NCBI GenBank assembly: GCA_035366835.1
Contig: DAOSIS010000002.1
Location: 62,001 to 126,000 of the forward strand
Length of the DNA stretch: 64,000 bases
Direction of reading: 5' to 3'
Origin: UBA6109 sp035366835
Lineage (GTDB): Bacteria > Desulfobacterota > Syntrophia > Syntrophales > UBA6109
Shown here: positions 32,426 to 40,998 of the stretch, one piece after another
Numbering within the stretch: the stretch's first letter is position 1
How the letters are laid out: the number at the start of each line of letters is the position of its first letter
Translations under genes and position numbers: made by a program
The notes under the pieces: model-generated
Database searches by the model: none
Seen by the model: the letters and a program-made list of their open reading frames with translations, nothing else
Told to the model about the DNA's origin: nothing

Positions 32426-33298
32426 ATGAAGTATGAAGGCCCGATCATCCGTCCCCCCAGCGAGGCGGAAAGTCTGCTGCTACAGGTAACCGTCGGTTGT
32501 TCGCACAACCGCTGCATCTTCTGCTCGAGTTTCAAGGACAAGCGTTTCCGTATCAAGGCTCTCGCCGAGATCGAGGAAGACATCCGGGAGGCGGCGTGCT
32601 ATCCCTGGGTCGAGCGCGTATTCCTTTGCGATGGCGACGCGTTGATCATCCCGCAGCAGCGTCTTCTGAAGATTCTGGAGTTGATCCGGACCCACCTGCC
32701 GTCTGTAAAGCGGATCGGCCTTTACGGCAATGCGAAAAGCATCCGGAAGAAGAGCGTTGCCGAACTGATTTCACTGAGAGAACGGGGGTTGGGGATCATC
32801 TACTTGGGCGTCGAAACGGGCAATGAGGAACTGCTGCGATTGATCCATAAGGGGGCGGGGTACGACGAAATGGTCGACGCCGGGCGCAGGGTCAAAGAGG
32901 CGGGCATTTGCCTGTCCGTCACGGTTCTGCTGGGAATCGGGGGAAGGGACAGGAGCACGGCGCATGCGGAGGACACCGGCCGGATTCTGACGGACATGGA
33001 TCCCGATTATGTCGGCGCTCTCACCGTCATGGTCATTCCCGGAACACCGCTGCACGACGCGGCATCCCGGGGGGCGTTTGCATTGCCGGACCGGTTCGGC
33101 CTGCTGCGGGAACTCGAAACGATCATCTCCGCGTCGGACTTCACCGACTGTTTTTTTGCCTCGAACCATGCCTCGAACTACCTCCCGATAAGGGCAAACC
33201 TGCCGAGGGAGAAGGACAGGATCCTGGCGTTCATCCGTCGTGTCGTCGAGGAGCGGCGGGACGACGTACTCCGGTCGGAACTTCTCCGGGCCCTGTGA
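32426..33298 (+). CDS. radical SAM protein with CX4CX2C cluster motif
   Basis: A 290-aa protein with cysteines C25, C30 and C33 ('GCSHNRCIFC'), giving CX4CX2C, one residue longer than the usual CX3CX2C. The SAM-binding features 'VFLCDGDALI' near residue 70 and 'IYLGVETGNEELL' near 125 resemble the Elp3/MiaB-type radical SAM core (COG1032-like). 'VMVIPGTPLHDAASRG' sits in the second half. There is no B12 domain and no TRAM or extra cluster domain. Similar stand-alone proteins with this spacing occur in other anaerobes, as far as I recall, without a known reaction. lnt follows after 116 bp; no functional link is evident. Confidence 0.85.
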   Translation: MKYEGPIIRPPSEAESLLLQVTVGCSHNRCIFCSSFKDKRFRIKALAEIEEDIREAACYPWVERVFLCDGDALIIPQQRLLKILELIRTHLPSVKRIGLYGNAKSIRKKSVAELISLRERGLGIIYLGVETGNEELLRLIHKGAGYDEMVDAGRRVKEAGICLSVTVLLGIGGRDRSTAHAEDTGRILTDMDPDYVGALTVMVIPGTPLHDAASRGAFALPDRFGLLRELETIISASDFTDCFFASNHASNYLPIRANLPREKDRILAFIRRVVEERRDDVLRSELLRAL

Positions 33299-33414
33299 CG
33301 AGGGGCGCTGCGGACGATACGCCAATCGGAGATGAGGGCATCATGAGCATTCGTTCCTTCCGCCGGCAGCTGTGAGGCGGTGAAGGAACGCCCGCACAGG
33401 CGGAGGGATTGAGG

Positions 33415-34974
33415 ATGACGATCATCCAGCGTTTTTACCGCATCAGACGGACGGATGTCATTTACAGCATTCTGGGGGGGTGCCTCTTCTTTCTGTCTTT
33501 CCCCAGCCACGGCAGGGGATTCATCGCCTGGATCGCCCTGGTGCCCCTTTTTGCAGCGCTGCGGCGGAAGAATCCCGTCGATGCCTTTGTGCTGGGCTTC
33601 CTGTTCGGTCTTGTCGCGCACATAGGCATCCTGTATTGGATCAGCTATGTGGTCGTCGTCTACGGGTCCCTTCCCATGGTGGGCGGTGTGGGTGCGATGC
33701 TTCTCCTGTCGGCGTACCTTGCCCTCTATCCCGGAGCTTTCTCTCTGACGCTGTCTCTTTTTCAGAAACGCGGGATGCCGCTTCTGTGGATCGCCCCTCC
33801 GCTGTGGTGTGCGGCGGAATGGATCAAGGAATGGATGCTGACCGGCTTCCCCTGGGGAAATCTGGCCTACTCTCAGTACCAGAACCTCGGCATGATTCAG
33901 ATGGCGGACGTAACGGGCGTCTACGGGATTGTTTTCATGCTGGTCATGGTGAATGCGCTTCTCTTCGAAGTCCTGGTCGCAGGCGGCGATCTGAAACGCG
34001 TGGCAGGGGAGTGCGTGGTCTGCTGCATGCTGGTGCTCTGCGCATACGGTTATGGCGTCTGGCGCACCTATCAGGTCAGACAGGCCATGAATGCGGCCTC
34101 CCCGGTCGGTGTTACGCTGGTCCAGGGAAATATCGATCAAAACGTGAAGTGGCATCCGGACTACCAGGGCGAGACGGTGGACATCTACCGGCGCCTCTCC
34201 CTGGCGAATGCCCCGCCCGCCGGTGGTCTGACGGTATGGCCGGAGACGGCGGCCCCTTTCTATTTCCAGGACGCGTCGGATTTGCAGAGAAGGGTCACGG
34301 AGACGGCCAGGGAAATGCACTCATGGCTTCTGCTCGGAAGCCCGAGCTACCGTCGTGACGGCGACGAGACCTCCTATCGAAACACCGCGTTTCTCCTGTC
34401 ACCCGACGGTCATCTGGCAGGCCGCTATGACAAGGTTCATCTGGTTCCCTACGGCGAGTACGTTCCGCTGAGACGCTTTTTCCCCTTTGTCAACAAACTG
34501 GCCGTGGGGATCGGAGACTTCCGGCGCGGAGACGGATTCCATCCCCTCTCGCTCGCGGGCAACCACCGGGCGGGGGTCCTGATCTGTTATGAGGCGATTT
34601 TCCCCGAATACAGCCGCGTCTACAAGCGCCGGGGAGCGGAACTCCTCGTGAACATCACCAATGACGCCTGGTTCGGCGCGACTTCGGCGCCTTATCAGCA
34701 CCTGTCGATGACGGTCTTTCGCGCCGTCGAAAATCGGGTTTTTTTCGTCAGAGCCGCCAACACGGGCGTCAGCGCCATCATTGATCCGACGGGCCGTATC
34801 GCTGCCAGGACAGGAATATTCGAGAGCACGGCTCTCAAGGGCACGGCACGATGGATGAACGTTGCGACCCCCTATGCGAGGTATGGAAATATTTTTCTGT
34901 ATTTGTGTTTGACGTGGGTCGCGGCGCTCTCTATAATGGCCGCCGCCAGAAAGGAGAAGATCGAGTATGAGTGA
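33415..34974 (+). CDS. lnt: apolipoprotein N-acyltransferase
   Basis: A 519-aa inner-membrane enzyme that N-acylates the diacylglyceryl cysteine of lipoproteins. About six transmembrane helices (residues 15-200) precede a periplasmic nitrilase-like domain. Its triad is E277 ('WPETAAPF'), K340 ('YDKVHLVPYGE') and C391 ('LICYEAIFPE'), and a last helix lies near the C-terminus (about 490-510). ATG 33415 follows GGAGGG; the TTG six bases earlier is less likely. Its presence points to a Gram-negative envelope with Lol-type sorting. The end overlaps the prfB start by 8 bp. Confidence 0.95.
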   Translation: MTIIQRFYRIRRTDVIYSILGGCLFFLSFPSHGRGFIAWIALVPLFAALRRKNPVDAFVLGFLFGLVAHIGILYWISYVVVVYGSLPMVGGVGAMLLLSAYLALYPGAFSLTLSLFQKRGMPLLWIAPPLWCAAEWIKEWMLTGFPWGNLAYSQYQNLGMIQMADVTGVYGIVFMLVMVNALLFEVLVAGGDLKRVAGECVVCCMLVLCAYGYGVWRTYQVRQAMNAASPVGVTLVQGNIDQNVKWHPDYQGETVDIYRRLSLANAPPAGGLTVWPETAAPFYFQDASDLQRRVTETAREMHSWLLLGSPSYRRDGDETSYRNTAFLLSPDGHLAGRYDKVHLVPYGEYVPLRRFFPFVNKLAVGIGDFRRGDGFHPLSLAGNHRAGVLICYEAIFPEYSRVYKRRGAELLVNITNDAWFGATSAPYQHLSMTVFRAVENRVFFVRAANTGVSAIIDPTGRIAARTGIFESTALKGTARWMNVATPYARYGNIFLYLCLTWVAALSIMAAARKEKIEYE

Positions 34975-36056
34975 CCTGACGACGGAATCTTTGGCCGACC
35001 TGAAAAAGAAGATCGAGCGGCTAGGGGACTATCTTTGACGTCAAGCAGAAAGAGAAGGATCTCGAGGCATTGAATGCAGTGACGCTTCGTGATGACTTCT
35101 GGAACGATCCGGAAAAAGCCAGTGAGGTCCTCAAGAAGAAAAATAGAATCACTCAGCAGCTTGAGAACTGGAGGAAACAGCAGGAAGCCGTGAACGATCT
35201 TGCGGACCTCTATGAGCTTGCCGTCCACGACGATGATCGTCAGACAATCTCGGAGGTCGAACAGGATCTGGAAAAGCTGAAGAGTGCAGTCCGGAGTGAG
35301 GAGCTCCGGATGATGCTGAGCACGGAAGAGGACGCCCTGAACGCCATCATGTCGATTCATGCCGGTGCGGGGGGCAAGGAAGCCCAGGACTGGGCAGAGA
35401 TGCTGGTGAGAATGTATCTGCGCTGGGCGGAAAGAAAAGGGTTCAAGACGACCATCATCGATTACCTCCCCGGTGACGAAGCCGGGGTGAAAAGCGTTTC
35501 CATGACCATCGAAGGCGAGTATGCCTACGGATACGCAAAGGCGGAGGTGGGGATCCACCGTCTTGTCAGAATCTCGCCCTTTGATGCGGGGGCTCGGCGG
35601 CACACTTCTTTCGCATCCGTCTTCGTCTATCCGGAGGTGAGTGATGCGATCGTCGTCGATATCGACGAGAAGGATCTTCGCATCGACACCTTCCGCTCCT
35701 CGGGAAAGGGCGGGCAGCACGTCAACAAGACGGAGTCCGCGATCAGGATCACGCACCTTCCGACGGGGATCGTCGTGCAGTGTCAAAACGAGCGCTCTCA
35801 GCACAAGAACAAAGCGATGGCCATGAAATTTCTGAAGTCCCGTCTTTACGACATGAAGCTTCGGGAACAGCACGACAAGCGGGACGAGGTGAACAAGACG
35901 AAGAAGGAAATCGCCTGGGGGAGTCAGATCCGTTCCTACGTCCTTCATCCATACAAAATGGTGAAGGATCACCGGACGAACATGGAAGTGGGGAACGCAT
36001 CGCGCGTTCTGGACGGAGATATCGACGACTTCATCGAAGCCTATCTTCTGCAATGA
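34967..36056 (+). CDS. prfB: peptide chain release factor 2, with programmed +1 frameshift
   Basis: Two frames are joined: 34967-35035 and, after skipping one base, 35037-36056. The first frame starts at ATG 34967 and reaches CTT TGA at 35033-35038. Slipping to TTT GAC opens the main frame, giving about 362 aa, normal for RF2. The product has the SPF stop-codon-recognition motif ('RISPFDAGARRHTS') and the GGQ catalytic motif ('GKGGQHVNKTESAI'). It releases nascent peptides at UGA and UAA. Frameshifting at the in-frame UGA lets RF2 regulate itself. It overlaps lnt by 8 bp and is the second gene of that operon. Confidence 0.95.
35023..35038 (+). promoter_or_regulatory. RF2 programmed +1 frameshift site
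   Basis: A Shine-Dalgarno-like AGGGG (35023-35027) lies five bases before the slippery codon CTT (35033-35035) and the in-frame stop TGA (35036-35038), followed by C. In E. coli the longer AGGGGG lies three bases from CTT, so the element here is slightly shorter and further away. Confidence 0.92.
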
Positions 36057-36126
36057 GAAAGAGGTGAGACAGGGATCAGCGCATCCACAGAGCTCTTCGC
36101 TGACCGACGATGACGAAGGAGGAACG

Positions 36127-38094
36127 ATGGCAGAAAAGAACCCATGGATCAGGAGTCTCATCGTTGCCGGACTATGTTTTCTCTCCGCTGCGGCGGCGGC
36201 CGTGGTCGTGGCCGCAGCGGAAGCCAACGCCAATCCGTCCGAAGCAGCGCAGGAGGCTCCATCCGGCTCTTCCGAGCAGCTTCTCACCGTCGGAAAACCC
36301 GCTCCGTCGGGTGCGGCCGACGCCGTCACGTACCTGTCGACACCGGTTGAAGAAACGGCAAGTCCGGGATCCGGAAATGCCAAGGGCAAGACGAGCCTGG
36401 AGCCGTCGGATACAAACGGGCAGCGCGAAAGAGACGAGGCTGAGAGCATCATGGAAGAGGCGCTGGAACTTCTCGATCAGTCCCAGATATTCTGGAGCAA
36501 GGGGGATATCGAGAATGCCCTGGATCTTCTGGACCGTGCCTATGCCATCATCCTGGACACAGACGGCGACCCCAATATCGCCCGGCAGAAGGACGACTTG
36601 CGGCTGCTGATCGCCAAGAAGATCCTCGCGATCTACACATCCATGCAGACGGTGACAACCGGAAAGCGCGGGGAAATCCCCATCGTCATGAACGCGGACG
36701 TGGAGAAGGAAATCCGCTCGTTCCAGGGAATCGAGAGGGAATTCTTCGTCAATGCCTATCAGAGATCCTTTATTTACCGGCCGATCATCGTGAGGGAATT
36801 GAAGAAGGCCGGTCTTCCCGAGGAACTTTCCTGGCTCCCGCTCGTGGAGAGCGGCTACAAGGTTCTTGCCCTCTCACGGGCGCGCGCACTCGGGCTCTGG
36901 CAGTTCATTCCGTCGACAGGCTACAAATACGGGCTGAATCGCGACGACTGGGTAGATGAGCGCATGGACGTGGAGAAATCCACGCGTGCGGCAATCGGCT
37001 ATTTGAAAGATCTCCACGAGATGTTCGGAGACTGGATGACCGTTCTGGCCGCCTACAATTGCGGCGAAGGCAGGGTCCTTCGCGTGATATCCAGGCAGCA
37101 TCTCAATTATCTGGATCGTTTCTGGGATCTCTACAGCCAGCTTCCCAATGAAACGGCGCGGTACGTGCCGCGGTTTCTCGCCACGCTCCACATCATCAAG
37201 GACCCCAAAAAGTACGGGATGGATCTGGATGAAAATCCGCCGCGGCAGCAGACCTACGCCTATGAGACCGTCGCGACGGAGAAGACGATGCGCCTGGCGG
37301 ATATCGCGCAAGGCCTGGACCTCTCGGAGGATACGTTGGCGTTTCTCAATTCCGAGCTGCGTCACCGGATGACGCCGGATCGAGTCTATCAGTTCAAGAT
37401 TCCCCCGGGGTCGGGAGAGCGGCTCGTGCAGGTGATGAACGACATCCCGCGCTGGGAGAAACCGCGCTTCGCATCCGGGAAGGGCAGGACGGTGACGATC
37501 CGGCATAAAGTGCGGCCGGGCGAAACCGCTGAATCCATTGCGCGGAGATACAGGATCTCCGTGAAGTCGCTTCTTGCCCGCAACCGCATCCTCGCCGGGA
37601 AGGGTCTTGTGGCGGGCCAGCGCCTGACGATCCAGGTCAAGACATACGCCCATACGGGATCGTCTGAAAGGAGAGAAAAAGAAAGAACGAGGGGCGCGGA
37701 AGGCGGCGCGATCCGCCACGTCGTGCAAAAAGGCGATACGCTCTCCTCCATTTGCCGGCAGTACGATGTGCCGCAGGCGCAGATCAGGAGGATGAACGAC
37801 ATGGAAGGGGATCGGATCCTCGTCGGGCAGACACTCACGATCGCGTCACAGCCTTCGGCAGAAGGCGCGTCCGGAGGCCACACAAAAGAAGGCGCGGCTT
37901 CCGCCGGCAGGAGAGGCAAACAGACATCGGCAGGCTCGGATCGCGGTGACTTGAGGACCTATGTCATTCAGAAGGGGGACACCCTCAGCGAGATCGCAAG
38001 ATCCAACAATATGAAGCTGGGGAAACTTCTGGAATTAAACGGCATGGCGACCACGGATGCGATCCATCCCGGTCAGGTCATCAACGTGAAGTGA
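36127..38094 (+). CDS. mltD: MltD-like membrane-bound lytic murein transglycosylase with three LysM domains
   Basis: A 655-aa exported protein starting at ATG 36127 right after AAGGAGGA. A hydrophobic N-terminus (about 10-35) is followed by a low-complexity region to about 95 and a helical segment. The transglycosylase domain (about 195-400) has 'LPLVESGYK' with catalytic E241, 'ALGLWQFIPSTG' and 'VLAAYNCGEGRVL'. The C-terminal half has three LysM peptidoglycan-binding modules beginning near residues 455, 535 and 610; the last two carry the 'VQKGDTLS' or 'IQKGDTLS' signature. It should cut glycan strands during growth or division. The gene stands alone, 70 bp after prfB. Confidence 0.92.
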   Translation: MAEKNPWIRSLIVAGLCFLSAAAAAVVVAAAEANANPSEAAQEAPSGSSEQLLTVGKPAPSGAADAVTYLSTPVEETASPGSGNAKGKTSLEPSDTNGQRERDEAESIMEEALELLDQSQIFWSKGDIENALDLLDRAYAIILDTDGDPNIARQKDDLRLLIAKKILAIYTSMQTVTTGKRGEIPIVMNADVEKEIRSFQGIEREFFVNAYQRSFIYRPIIVRELKKAGLPEELSWLPLVESGYKVLALSRARALGLWQFIPSTGYKYGLNRDDWVDERMDVEKSTRAAIGYLKDLHEMFGDWMTVLAAYNCGEGRVLRVISRQHLNYLDRFWDLYSQLPNETARYVPRFLATLHIIKDPKKYGMDLDENPPRQQTYAYETVATEKTMRLADIAQGLDLSEDTLAFLNSELRHRMTPDRVYQFKIPPGSGERLVQVMNDIPRWEKPRFASGKGRTVTIRHKVRPGETAESIARRYRISVKSLLARNRILAGKGLVAGQRLTIQVKTYAHTGSSERREKERTRGAEGGAIRHVVQKGDTLSSICRQYDVPQAQIRRMNDMEGDRILVGQTLTIASQPSAEGASGGHTKEGAASAGRRGKQTSAGSDRGDLRTYVIQKGDTLSEIARSNNMKLGKLLELNGMATTDAIHPGQVINVK

Positions 38095-38119
38095 CGGGGC
38101 CGGACGGGACAGGGGGTCT

Positions 38120-38572
38120 TCAGCGATCGAGGGGGTACCCCTTCAGTCGCACGAACAGATCATTCTGGATTCCCTCCATCTCCCGGGCGGCATCCCTGCC
38201 GGATCGCTCATGATCGTAGCCCAGAAGATGAAGCACGCCGTGGATCATCAGGTAGGTCATTTCGTCTTCGAGGGGAATGCCTTCCCGTTCTGCGTCGCGA
38301 AGGGCGGTGTCGACGGAAATGACGATGTCACCCAGCAGCGACGGATTGACGTCGAAAAACTCTCCCTCCCTCATGGAAAAGGAAATGACGTTCGTGGCGC
38401 GGTCGCGGGCGAGATATTTCCGATTGAGGCCCCGGATCTCCTCGTCGCTCACGAAAATTACGCTGACATCCGCGTCTGAACACGCCAGTTCCGCCAGAAT
38501 CTTCTTCAGGCTAGCGCGGAGGCGCCGCAAATCCACTTTTTGTTTCTGACGATTCTCAAAATAGATCGACAT
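38120..38572 (-). CDS. ybeY: endoribonuclease YbeY (rRNA maturation)
   Basis: A 150-aa zinc-dependent enzyme with the family motif 'HGVLHLLGYDH' (three histidine ligands) near residue 114 and 'ISFSMREGE' before it. It acts in 16S rRNA 3'-end maturation and ribosome quality control. ATG 38572 gives the usual N-terminus ('MSIYFENRQ'). An upstream in-frame ATG at 38650 would add 26 unconserved residues and overlap phoH. phoH lies directly upstream on the same strand, the standard phoH-ybeY pairing. Confidence 0.92.
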   Translation of the reverse strand: MSIYFENRQKQKVDLRRLRASLKKILAELACSDADVSVIFVSDEEIRGLNRKYLARDRATNVISFSMREGEFFDVNPSLLGDIVISVDTALRDAEREGIPLEDEMTYLMIHGVLHLLGYDHERSGRDAAREMEGIQNDLFVRLKGYPLDR

Positions 38573-38627
38573 GGCGGAATTTTCCCATCGAAGGCCGTGC
38601 GTCCCCGTCGATGACGAACGCCGCAGG

Positions 38628-39629
38628 CTATTGGGGGTGAGAAGAACCATTCTTCCTGTTCCGGTCGAATTCGGCGTATGCCCGAATCACATCCTGAACA
38701 AGGGGGTGGCGCACCACATCGACTTCGGAAAAATAGACAAAGCGGATCCCCGGCGTTTTTTTCAGAATCCTTTCGGCTGCAAGAAGCCCTGAGTCCCGCT
38801 CCGGGGGCAGGTCGATCTGCGTGATGTCGCCGGTGATGACGGCCTTGGAACCGAACCCGAGCCTCGTCAGAAACATTTTCATCTGTTCATGGGTGGTGTT
38901 CTGGGCTTCGTCGAGAATCACGAAAGAGTCATTGAGCGTCCGTCCCCTCATGAACGCAAGCGGGGCCACTTCGATGACGCCCTTCGAGATCAGCGATGTC
39001 GCCCGGTCGAAATCAATCATGTCGAAGAGGGCGTCATAAAGCGGGCGGAGATAGGGATTCACTTTTTCCGCAAGATCGCCGGGCAGGAATCCCAATTTTT
39101 CGCCGGCCTCCACGGCGGGACGCGTCAGGACAATGCGGCTGACCTTCTTCTCCATGAGGCACGAGACGGCCATGGCCATGGCCAGGTAGGTTTTCCCCGT
39201 CCCGGCGGGCCCGATGGCGAACACCATGTCGTTGGCGCGGATCGAATCGATATACAGCTTCTGGGCAATGCTCTTGGGGGTGACGGTTCTCTTCTTCGAG
39301 GAGATGAACACCTTGTCCAGGAAGATCTTTTCGATTCTGATGCCGGGATCCTCGGCAAGGATGCGATGGGCGTAATCGACGTCCGACGGATAGAGGGGAT
39401 AGCCCTTTTCAATGACGGAAATGAGTTGAACGATCAGGTTTTCGACCAACTCAACCGCGAGCGGATTGCCGGAGACGATGAGGCTCCCGCTTCGCGCGCA
39501 AATTCTCACCGGCTGCAGTTTTTCGATTCGCTTTACGTTTAGATCCTGCTCGCCCAGGAGGGCGCGCAGGACGTTGTCATGGGGACAGGATATCGTCCTG
39601 GTGCAGGCTGTTTCGGTTGTCTGTTTCAA
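38628..39629 (-). CDS. phoH: PhoH-family ATPase (PhoH-like/YbeZ)
   Basis: A protein of about 333 aa with P-loop 'AIGPAGTGKTYLAMAMAV' near residue 130, 'SRIVLTRPAVEAGEKLGFLPGDL' and 'FVILDEAQNTTHEQMKMFLTR' (Walker B). 'VITGDITQIDLP' follows. This is the PhoH/YbeZ type, which works with YbeY in RNA metabolism. The start is uncertain: no ATG is available. TTG 39629 gives a family-like N-terminus, while GTG 39677 is also open, and neither has a clear ribosome site. ybeY follows downstream. Confidence 0.9.
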   Translation of the reverse strand: MKQTTETACTRTISCPHDNVLRALLGEQDLNVKRIEKLQPVRICARSGSLIVSGNPLAVELVENLIVQLISVIEKGYPLYPSDVDYAHRILAEDPGIRIEKIFLDKVFISSKKRTVTPKSIAQKLYIDSIRANDMVFAIGPAGTGKTYLAMAMAVSCLMEKKVSRIVLTRPAVEAGEKLGFLPGDLAEKVNPYLRPLYDALFDMIDFDRATSLISKGVIEVAPLAFMRGRTLNDSFVILDEAQNTTHEQMKMFLTRLGFGSKAVITGDITQIDLPPERDSGLLAAERILKKTPGIRFVYFSEVDVVRHPLVQDVIRAYAEFDRNRKNGSSHPQ

Positions 39630-39703
39630 GGAATTATCGGCACACCCCCGCAACTGGAATTTGCCGTAGGCTAACACGAAAGCGGAAGGGGCGCAATCTC
39701 ATT

Positions 39704-40960
39704 TCATGGGTTGCTCCCGTCTTCCTGAAGGAAGAGCCTGGCGAAGACCTTCGCATTGCCGAGCATATTTTCGATGAGACAATACTCATTCGGCTGATGG
39801 GCCGTCGTCGACAGCTTCGACCAGACCGCCGCCGGATAGCCCTCGCGTCGAAAATATGCCGCGACGGTTCCACCGCCGATTCCTCCAACCCTGGCTTCAA
39901 CCCCATAGACCTCTCCGACGGCGGATCGGAGCGCTTTCACGACGGTCGCCTCCGGGGAGGTTGGTTCGGGCGCCTGTCCCATCTGCACGGGAAGGAGGTC
40001 GATGGTCACCCCACGCTCGGCTTCGACTTCATCGGCGATGCTCCGTACGGCGGCCAGAACGTCCTGGAGCGGATAGGCGGGCAGCACCCGGCAGTCGAGA
40101 TGGAAGATGTCGTCGCCCGGGATGGTGTTGATGTTGGGGACATTGGCCTCCTTCTTTGTGGCTTCAAAGGTGCTTTCGGACGGCTCGAAAAGAGGGTCCC
40201 GGAGAGGGAAAAGACCGGGAAGCCTGTCGAGCTTGACGATCAGGTGTGCGGCCGCTGCAAAGGCATTCCTGCCCTGGGACGGTCTACTTGCGTGACACTG
40301 CTTGCCCCGCGTATGAACGCGAAGCCAGAGAATGCTCTTTTCGGCGATCTCGATCAACGAACCTTCCTCGTTGCCGCCGTCGGGGACCACGATCAGGTCG
40401 GTCTTTCGAAAGGGATTCTGCGGATGGGACAACAGGTAAGCAAGACCCCACCGGCTCGATGTCTCTTCGTCCGCCACGAAAGCGAGGCCGATATTCCGTG
40501 GAGGCTTGATCCCCTCGTCGAGAAAGGCCGTTGCCGCGAACAGGGAGGCAACGAGGTCCTGCTGGTTGTCCTCGACGCCCCTCCCGTAAATGCGATCGTC
40601 CGCCACGTGCACCTTATAGGGATCGGTATCCCACAGACTCGCGTCTCCAGGGGGAACGACGTCCGTATGGGTGAGGATCCATGTCGTATCCGCGGTGGAA
40701 CTCCCGGCGGGCAGAACGGCGACGATATTCGGTCGTGCGCCGGACGAGACGCGTCCGTCGGGGGCGGGAAACCGGCGGATATCCGCAAAACCCTTTTTCC
40801 CGAGAAACTCCGCAAGAACGACGGCCTTGAGGTGCTCGCCGTCTCCCCCGTTTTCCGGCGCCAGTGCGGGAATGGCGGAAAGGGCGACCTGCAGGTCGAT
40901 CATAGCCTGTCGGTAGCCGTCTATGCGCCGCTCGATGCGTTCGAACAATTCCCTGTTCAA
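39704..40960 (-). CDS. M20-family metallopeptidase (ArgE/DapE/dipeptidase type)
   Basis: A 418-aa protein whose TTG start at 40960 follows a strong AAGGAGG; the open frame extends further upstream without support. The di-zinc motifs are 'WILTHTDVVPPGD' near residue 110, 'GRGVEDNQQDLVA' near 140 and 'FVADEETSSRWGLAYLL' near 175. The C-terminal region has 'AYFRREGYPAAVWSKL'. The family includes acetylornithine deacetylase, succinyl-diaminopimelate desuccinylase and dipeptidases. The 'VEDN' form and length resemble the diaminopimelate/dipeptidase subgroup, but the substrate cannot be assigned. It is the fourth gene of a run with two M16 proteases upstream, so a role in peptide turnover is plausible. 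Confidence 0.85.
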   Translation of the reverse strand: MNRELFERIERRIDGYRQAMIDLQVALSAIPALAPENGGDGEHLKAVVLAEFLGKKGFADIRRFPAPDGRVSSGARPNIVAVLPAGSSTADTTWILTHTDVVPPGDASLWDTDPYKVHVADDRIYGRGVEDNQQDLVASLFAATAFLDEGIKPPRNIGLAFVADEETSSRWGLAYLLSHPQNPFRKTDLIVVPDGGNEEGSLIEIAEKSILWLRVHTRGKQCHASRPSQGRNAFAAAAHLIVKLDRLPGLFPLRDPLFEPSESTFEATKKEANVPNINTIPGDDIFHLDCRVLPAYPLQDVLAAVRSIADEVEAERGVTIDLLPVQMGQAPEPTSPEATVVKALRSAVGEVYGVEARVGGIGGGTVAAYFRREGYPAAVWSKLSTTAHQPNEYCLIENMLGNAKVFARLFLQEDGSNP

Positions 40961-40998
40961 GAATTCCTCCTTACCGTCGGTCCCGGGCCGGCATGGGG

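Noticed and set aside
35070..36056. prfB as a simple gene starting at 35070
   Set aside because: This omits the first 30 or so residues. The frame upstream joins by the classical CTT TGA frameshift to an ATG at 34967.
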